Assembly (NCBI GenBank): GCA_937888775.1
Contig: CALAQT010000508.1
Span: 1-10,088 of the forward strand
Origin: an uncultured Actinomycetes bacterium
GTDB taxonomy: Bacteria; Actinomycetota; Thermoleophilia; Solirubrobacterales; Solirubrobacteraceae
DNA: 10,088 nt
Reading direction: 5' to 3'
The notes below the pieces were generated by a model. That model saw only the letters and a program-made list of their open reading frames with translations, searched no databases and had not been told where the DNA came from. A program made the translations under genes and the position numbers. Positions 6,753 to 10,088 of the stretch are shown here, piece by piece (the stretch's first letter is position 1; each line of letters opens with the position of its first letter).

Positions 6753-6912
6753 GGCTCGCAGCCAACTGAAGTGGGCGCAATCTGTGCGCACCCCCGAGAG
6801 CTCCAGACCAGTCCCACCAGCCGAATCCCCTGCAACTACCGAAGTGGACGATGCTGGGCTCGAACCAGCGACCTCCGCCTTGTCGAGGCGGAAACGCGCG
6901 GTCAAGGCTTGA
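6706..6912 (+). pseudogene. C-terminal tail of a tyrosine integrase, reading into a tRNA fragment
   Basis: In the frame that opens with GTG at 6706, the peptide AEDKPRKPAADAIREARSQL matches the integrase tail at the right end of the window (ETKPRVPAAEAIRQAREE): shared residues are KPR, PAA, AIR and AR in register. Everything upstream in this frame is missing, including the catalytic domain, and the excisionase-like fragment takes its place. The frame then reads on into the antisense of the tRNA-Val fragment (DDAGLEPATSALSRR) and stops at 6912; that part is meaningless. It marks the int end of an older element at the same tRNA site. It is certainly not an active recombinase. Confidence 0.55.
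6824..6891 (+). repeat. Left attachment site: duplicated tRNA-Val 3' end
   Basis: This 68-bp segment matches 9228-9295 with four mismatches. Its core, 6845-6887, is identical over 43 bases to the 3' end of the tRNA gene (tRNA bases 31 to 73: last stem base, anticodon loop, variable region, T arm, acceptor strand). The 5' half of the tRNA is absent. This is the usual footprint of tyrosine-recombinase insertion at a tRNA anticodon loop, and would be the chromosomal-side att of the element to its right. Confidence 0.82.
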
Positions 6913-7013
6913 CAGGATAGGTCACGAAAAGCCGAAAAGCCCATATATGCAGGAGGTTCCGAGGCTTGCCCTGACCTGCGGTTGCAGCGCGATACGGTTC
7001 ATTTCGAGCCTGA

Positions 7014-7033
7014 GGGACGCACTGAGGACGCAC
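7014..7033 (+). repeat. 20-bp repeat, left copy (candidate arm site)
   Basis: G followed by GGACGCAC-TGA-GGACGCAC is repeated exactly at 9177-9196. Each copy contains two direct GGACGCAC octamers 11 bases apart. This copy lies about 125 bp inside the left att site, just past the 3' end of the mazF-like gene. The position fits an integrase arm-type site; a remnant of an integrase 3' end is the alternative. Confidence 0.5.
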
Positions 7034-7042
7034 GTAGGGGCG

Positions 7043-7351
7043 TCAGCACCCGGTTGCGCGATCCAGCGCGCGGCAGACCTCGGCCAACCTCTCTGAGCCG
7101 AGCGTGACGATGAGGTCGCCGAGATAGCCCTTCGGGAGCGAGGCCACGTGGTCGGCATTCAGAACGCAGGCCCGAGGCATCCCGTCCTCCGTACCGAGCT
7201 CGACCTCGGTCGGCAGCCCTCGGACGTTCGTGGTCGCGAGCACGACGAAGACTTCGTTCAGGTGGTCGATCGCTTCGTTGCGGGTCAGCACGAGGGCGGG
7301 TCGCCTCGGCCAATCGGGATGTTCCGCCCAGCGGACCTCGCCGCGCCTCAC
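7043..7351 (-). CDS. mazF: MazF/PemK-type endoribonuclease toxin
   Basis: This 102-aa protein has the PemK/MazF signature: an N-terminal RRGEVRWAE strand, RRPALVL (residues 16-22, with a catalytic-type arginine), the VVLATTNVRGLPTEVEL region where T40/T41 match the catalytic threonine, and ACVLNADHVASLPKGYL. Such toxins cleave mRNA at short sequences. The GTG at 7351 overlaps the upstream gene's stop as GTGA, a four-base overlap. The frame stays open further upstream to 7444, but that part overlaps the antitoxin and is unlike the family. The length is normal. It lies inside the att-bounded segment, where it could stabilise the element by post-segregational killing. Confidence 0.82.
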   Translation of the reverse strand: MRRGEVRWAEHPDWPRRPALVLTRNEAIDHLNEVFVVLATTNVRGLPTEVELGTEDGMPRACVLNADHVASLPKGYLGDLIVTLGSERLAEVCRALDRATGC

Positions 7352-7545
7352 CAGGGCTCGTGCCCGGCCGCCTGCTCCTCCTTGGCCAGTCGCCGCATCG
7401 TCTCCGCGCTGCTCACCTCGTGCAGCTTGGAGAGGTCGCCCCATTCGTCGACGGCGTCGTCGCTCTCAGCCGCACGGAGAGCGCGCTCAGCTTGCTCCTC
7501 GCTCCAATGAGGTGCGCGTTGGAGGAGCTTTTCTTTCGCGGTCAC
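7348..7545 (-). CDS. Antitoxin partner of the MazF-like toxin
   Basis: This 65-aa, acidic, helical protein directly precedes the toxin gene and overlaps it by four bases (GTGA). It reads TAKEKLLQRAPHWSEEQAERAL, then DEWGDLSKLHEVSSAETMRR and a charged end. No swapped-hairpin MazE fold is obvious. Its assignment as antitoxin rests on position, size and overlap; similar short LSEEEAExxL proteins accompany MazF in actinobacteria. The GTG at 7545 is the only start after an in-frame stop. No ribosome binding site is seen. TACGCT at 7562-7557 could be a -10 box 11 bases upstream, giving a very short leader. Confidence 0.68.
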   Translation of the reverse strand: MTAKEKLLQRAPHWSEEQAERALRAAESDDAVDEWGDLSKLHEVSSAETMRRLAKEEQAAGHEPW

Positions 7546-8247
7546 GGCGAGTAAAGAGCGTACAGTGCAGGGTCACAACTTCGACCGTAAGCGCCCATTT
7601 GTGGTCCAGGCTGTTGGCGCTCTATGTCTGGGAGCCTTCCTGCGGTCGGATCCACGGTCTGCCCCGATGGACGCTCAGGCCCGGGACCGCGTCGGCCGCG
7701 ATACGGTCCGCCTCGCCTCAAAAGCCTGAGTCGTCAAAGGGGGGTCCGTCCAGCCGGAGCGGATCTTGTGGCCGCTCCTGGGCGGAGACCAGTCGCCTCA
7801 CGTCGAATCGTCGGGTGGCCGGAGCAGCGGCAAAGGGGCCACGACGACGGCGCGAACGTGCGCTGCTGGGTTTAGCCCGATCCGTGCGTGATGCAGAACC
7901 CCACGAGACTGCTGCTTTAGCGGGAGGCGGTCGCACAAACCAAACCGCTTGTACGAATTTGACAACACCCGTTTTTGCTGACCTCGTGAGAGCGGCCCAG
8001 GCGGCACGAGCGGGTCCTTCGCGACCCAAATGGTTCACCCCCAAACCGTCACCTTGTGGCAAACCTACAAGAAGCCGACCACGACGCTGGTTTGTGCAAC
8101 AGCCTCGCGGCAAACGGGCCACGGAGGACGGGCTAGGGGAGCAGCGGGCTTCCCCACCGACGCGCCATCCCCCAGTCGGGCCGTTAGGACTGCCACCATT
8201 CACAAGCCACCTATCAATGTGGTCGGGTGGCTGACGCCACAGCCCAC
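7546..8247. other. 700-bp non-coding or degenerate stretch inside the element
   Basis: No gene could be recognised on either strand; open frames here are low-complexity shadows. About 7930-7985 is AT-richer than its surroundings and contains a perfect TTGACA (7959-7964) without a good -10 box. GCACAAACCA at 7933-7942 is inverted exactly at 8088-8097. The stretch may hold decayed element genes or a regulatory region. Confidence 0.35.
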
Positions 8248-8260
8248 AGGAGGCATCCCG

Positions 8261-8548
8261 GTGAACGCACCCAACGACAACGCCGCTTCGAAAGGTCTGC
8301 GCGGGTGGTGGCTAACTCCCCCGCGACCCGGCATGCAACGCCTGATCAACCCATGGGAGTACCGCCACCTCCGCGTCTTTGGGGTCACGCGTATTGCCGG
8401 TGGCAGTGTCGCGGCCGCCGCGGGCGTCGTGTGCCTCTCGTACGACGCCTACGGGTGGGCAGCCTTCTTCCTCGTTCTTGGGGCGCTGAATCTCGCGGGT
8501 GGCTACTGGTACGTCACTATCGCTCGGTCCGCACCTCCCCGAGCCTGA
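8261..8548 (+). CDS. Small membrane protein with two predicted helices
   Basis: This 95-aa protein starts at a GTG (8261) seven bases after a perfect AGGAGG (8248-8253). This start is preferred to the longer frame from 8030, whose upstream part is unlike protein. Residues about 1-39 are polar, with RGWWLTPPRPGMQRLINPWE. Two hydrophobic segments follow, about 41-61 (IAGGSVAAAAGVVCLS) and 64-88 (GWAAFFLVLGALNLAGGYWY), joined by a tight YDAYG turn, so both termini are on the same side, probably the cytoplasm. It resembles conserved actinobacterial membrane proteins of unknown function. It is apparently monocistronic and intact although surrounded by degenerate sequence, so it may be cargo of the element or a captured chromosomal gene. 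Confidence 0.7.
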   Translation: MNAPNDNAASKGLRGWWLTPPRPGMQRLINPWEYRHLRVFGVTRIAGGSVAAAAGVVCLSYDAYGWAAFFLVLGALNLAGGYWYVTIARSAPPRA

Positions 8549-8696
8549 GCCCGCGGTCGTAATAGCTGGAGGTTCGCCGGCGCGTTCCGGGCCTGGCTCC
8601 GGCCTGACCCTCGCCGTCAAGCCCGCCAGTCCGTAGCGCTGCCGAGTCGCTAGAGAGGCCGAAGCCGCGCGTGGCCGGTTTGCCGCTAAAGCAGAA

Positions 8697-9188
8697 GTGA
8701 CCCGCGGGCGGACGAAACTGCCGGATCGATCGAGAACCGACACTCTCGGTCGGCTTGATCGGATGCGATTGGAGCGAGTTCAGGCTGCCGGCTGCCAGGT
8801 GGGCCGGCCGAGTTTGTCGAGCGCGAGCGGTGGGTGGCGCATGGCATGCGGCCGTCCGCAGGATGACGAGCTGGTCATTTCGCGCCCGTCACGCGGCCAG
8901 TGGACACGAGAGGACTGGGCCAACTGGCGCCGGCGCGTTTGGCGCCCCGCCGCGATCGAGGCGGGGGTCACAGGTGACCTGCGCCCGTACCGTCTTCGCG
9001 GCTCGTTCGTCTCGCTGCTGCTGTGGGAAGGGCACAGCCTGACCTACGTCGCTGAGCAGGCGGGTCACTCGATCGCCACGCTCGCGCGGCACTACGCGGG
9101 GACGATGCGGGAGCTGGAAACCAAGCCTCGCGTCCCTGCCGCGGAGGCCATTCGGCAGGCCCGCGAGGAAGTCTATGGGACGCACTGA
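8697..9188 (+). pseudogene. int: 5'-truncated tyrosine integrase (catalytic C-terminus only)
   Basis: Clear family similarity starts near residue 47 of this 163-codon frame (WRMACGRPQDDELVISRPS) and runs through WTREDWANWRRRV to LRPYRLRGSFVSLLLWEGHS and AEQAGHSIATLARHYAG. Box II is present as Y98-x-x-R101 (usually H-x-x-R), followed by H124 and the nucleophile Y133; R101-H124 (23) and H124-Y133 (9) spacings are canonical. The arm-binding, core-binding and first catalytic-arginine regions are missing; full-length relatives have about 350-400 residues. Sequence before residue 40 looks degenerate, and 8549-8696 shows no lost part. G102 replaces the usual histidine. It ends 61 bp before the tRNA, the position of an int gene next to attP. 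It is probably inactive. Confidence 0.72.
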
Positions 9189-9196
9189 GGACGCAC
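9177..9196 (+). repeat. 20-bp repeat, right copy (candidate arm site)
   Basis: An exact copy of 7014-7033, again with two GGACGCAC octamers around TGA. Here it spans the integrase stop codon (the TGA at 9186-9188 is the TGA between the octamers) and lies 52 bp from the tRNA 3' end, inside the element. Together the copies bracket the element interior near both att sites. Confidence 0.5.
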
Positions 9197-9248
9197 TCCT
9201 CAAAATCGTCGATGACCGGAAGTAGGCAATCCCCTGCAACCACCGGAA

Positions 9249-9321
9249 TGGACGATGCTGGGCTCGAACCAGCGACCTCCGCCTTGTCGAGACGGCGCTC
9301 TCCCAGCTGAGCTAATCGTCC
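9249..9321 (-). tRNA. tRNA-Val, anticodon GAC
   Basis: A complete 73-base cloverleaf is seen: acceptor GGACGAT/ATCGTCC, D arm GCTC-AGCTGGGA-GAGC, anticodon arm CCGTC-TCGACAA-GGCGG, five-base variable loop, T arm GCTGG-TTCGAGC-CCAGC, and discriminator A73. All stems pair, with one U-G at 30-40. The CCA end is not encoded. Anticodon GAC with A73 indicates valine. Unusually, base 33 is C rather than the near-universal U; the partial copy at 6845-6887 has the same base. The gene is the integration target for the elements to its left and keeps its function because the element restores the 3' half. Confidence 0.85.
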
Positions 9322-9332
9322 GGGAAGCGATA

Positions 9333-9361
9333 ACTGTATCGAGGAGTGGATCGCCGGTCAC
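9333..9361 (-). promoter_or_regulatory. tRNA-Val promoter
   Basis: On the minus strand GTGACC (9361-9356) and TACAGT (9338-9333) are separated by exactly 17 bases, a good match to actinobacterial housekeeping -35 and TANNNT -10 elements. Transcription would begin about five bases before the tRNA 5' end. Confidence 0.65.
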
Positions 9362-9364
9362 GGA

Positions 9365-9370
9365 TAGACT
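9365..9370 (+). promoter_or_regulatory. -10 box for a leaderless transcript
   Basis: TAGACT fits TANNNT and lies nine bases before the ATG at 9380, the spacing expected when transcription begins at or next to the start codon. It is divergent from the tRNA promoter. It supports 9380 as the original start of the secreted-protein gene. Confidence 0.35.
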
Positions 9371-9413
9371 CAGATCGCGATGTGGCGCAGACACCTGATC
9401 GTGCTCGTCGTGC

Positions 9414-9857
9414 ATGGTGGCGCTCGCGGTGGTCGCGGTTCCCGCGCTGTCCGCTGTCACGCCAACCGGCCCCACGGCCGTGGCGAAGATCACCGTCAAG
9501 CCGGCGGCCGGCACGCCGCACACCCGGTTCGCGGTGACCTTCGCCAGCCCCGGGCCCGTCGGCCCGGGCGGCGCGGGCGGCGCGCTGGCGACGCATTACG
9601 CGGTGATGGCGTCTGATCGGCGCCAGACCGGCTGCGCGTCCAGCGCGTCGGCCACGATCGCCGGCTCGCTGCCGGGCTCCCGCCCGAAGCTGTGGCTCGA
9701 TCCTCCGCTCGGCAGCCGCTGGTGTGCCGGCACGTTCCACGCCCGGATCCTGGAGTATCAGACGCTGGTGTGCGGACCGCTGCACGTGTGCCCCCAGTTC
9801 ATCCGTTTCGTCGGGACGATCGGCAAGTTCAGCTTCCGTGTCAAGCGCGCCGGTTGA
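9414..9857 (+). CDS. Small secreted protein, probably with a frameshifted signal peptide
   Basis: The open frame encodes 147 aa: a hydrophobic start (MVALAVVAVPALSA), a likely cleavage after ALSA, then a mature domain of about 130 residues ending FSFRVKRAG. The mature part has five cysteines (GCASS, WCAGTF, LVCGPLHVC) and looks like an extracytoplasmic beta-rich domain; similar small secreted proteins are common in Solirubrobacterales. I know no function. The frame lacks a positively charged N-region and a ribosome binding site. An ATG at 9380 in another frame encodes MWRRHLIVLVV, exactly such an N-region, after a TAGACT box. Removing one base near 9411-9413 joins them into a normal signal peptide. 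The real gene is therefore probably 9380-9857, with a mutation or sequencing error. Confidence 0.62.
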   Translation: MVALAVVAVPALSAVTPTGPTAVAKITVKPAAGTPHTRFAVTFASPGPVGPGGAGGALATHYAVMASDRRQTGCASSASATIAGSLPGSRPKLWLDPPLGSRWCAGTFHARILEYQTLVCGPLHVCPQFIRFVGTIGKFSFRVKRAG

Positions 9858-9953
9858 AGGCGTCGCGCGGCCAATACCAGCCTCGCGCGTCCATCGCCAG
9901 CCCCGCCCGTCAGCCCGCATCCGCTGTCTCCGCCCGCGTAGGATCAGGCGGCG

Positions 9954-10042
9954 ATGGATTACGAGCTCCCTGACGGCACCACGCTGACGCTGCCCGTTGG
10001 CGCCACCGGCGCCGACGCGGCCGCCGCCATCGGACCGGGCCT
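9954..10042 (+). CDS. thrS: Threonine-tRNA ligase, N-terminal fragment at the contig end
   Basis: The last 30 codons of genuine sequence read MDYELPDGTTLTLPVGATGA then DAAAAIGPGL. This is the beta-grasp TGS domain that starts bacterial threonyl-tRNA synthetase: a LPDG turn, then the PxGATGxDxAxxIGPGLA segment. The enzyme charges tRNA-Thr in the cytoplasm and is normally about 600-680 aa, so over 90% is missing. TGS domains also occur in RelA/SpoT and Obg-like GTPases, but there they are internal, and the GATGADAAAAIGPGL pattern at the very N-terminus points to ThrS. The ATG at 9954 has only a weak upstream purine stretch. The frame remains open into the adapter, which must not be translated. 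Confidence 0.78.
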
Positions 10043-10088
10043 AGATCGGAAGAGCGTCGTGTAGGGAAAGAGTGTAGATCTCGGTGGT
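10043..10088 (+). other. Illumina TruSeq adapter (assembly artefact)
   Basis: From 10043 the sequence begins AGATCGGAAGAGC and continues GTCGTGTAGGGAAAG, then TGTAGATCTCGGTGGT. All 46 bases match, as I know it, the reverse complement of the Illumina universal adapter, the read-through sequence from short inserts. It is not genomic; the contig ends at about 10042. Confidence 0.97.

Noticed and set aside
6845..6891. A second tRNA gene
   Set aside because: Only bases 31-73 and a few more are present; the D arm and 5' acceptor strand are missing, so it cannot fold as a tRNA. It is an attachment-site remnant.
6845..6912. Protein-like reading DDAGLEPATSALSRR
   Set aside because: This is the antisense translation of the tRNA-Val 3' fragment, a well-known spurious peptide, not a gene product.
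7230..8234. A 334-codon plus-strand open frame
   Set aside because: Its first part is antisense to the MazEF-like pair, it has no ribosome site, and the rest is low-complexity serine/arginine/proline sequence without third-base bias.
9312..9920. A 202-codon minus-strand open frame
   Set aside because: It is antisense to the secreted-protein gene and tRNA promoter and very rich in arginine and alanine. The plus strand has the signal peptide and conserved cysteines.
10043..10088. Continuation of the thrS reading frame beyond 10042
   Set aside because: The sequence there is Illumina adapter; the codons read from it are artefacts.

Overview
The window is a high-GC contig end with strongly G/C-biased third codon positions, typical of an actinobacterium. 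The small secreted protein next to the tRNA, the aldehyde dehydrogenase regulator type and the start of thrS suggest a Thermoleophilia/Solirubrobacterales-like organism, but that placement is an inference without marker genes. The last 46 bases are Illumina adapter, so the biological sequence ends at about 10042.

Left part (1-2035): a sparse, partly degenerate region. It holds a VapBC toxin-antitoxin pair on the minus strand (344-954). vapB has a perfect inverted repeat over its likely -10 box, and the pair is flanked by 22-bp near-identical direct repeats. Further right lie a strong GC hairpin (1101-1125), a probable frameshifted gene remnant on the minus strand (1397-1731) and iteron-like repeats (1852-1905).

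Middle part (2036-6554): an aldehyde-oxidation cluster on the plus strand. In order it encodes a winged-helix regulator, an NAD(P)-dependent aldehyde dehydrogenase, and an SDR reductase resembling acetoacetyl-CoA reductase. After a 431-bp gap come two small proteins, the first resembling dimeric alpha-beta-barrel proteins and the second conserved but unassigned. A working model is that the regulator senses a substrate or aldehyde and controls its oxidation, with the SDR acting on a 3-oxo/3-hydroxy intermediate. The substrate is not visible from sequence.

Right part (6597-9321): tandem relics of integrative elements at one tRNA gene. An intact tRNA-Val-like gene (9249-9321, minus strand, anticodon GAC) has its 3' 43 bases duplicated exactly at 6845-6887. 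Each copy is preceded by an integrase C-terminal tail at a similar distance. The left tail is fused to an excisionase-like helix-turn-helix by what looks like an internal deletion. The 2.4-kb segment between the copies carries a MazEF-type toxin-antitoxin pair, a two-helix membrane protein, a truncated tyrosine integrase, and a 20-bp repeat near each end that could be an integrase arm site.

Far right (9333-10042): the tRNA promoter, a divergent gene for a small secreted protein whose signal peptide appears split by a one-base frameshift, and the first 30 codons of thrS. I found no CRISPR array, rRNA or intact transposase. I see no convincing wholly new system. The most informative features are the tandem tRNA-Val integration relics and the adapter artefact.
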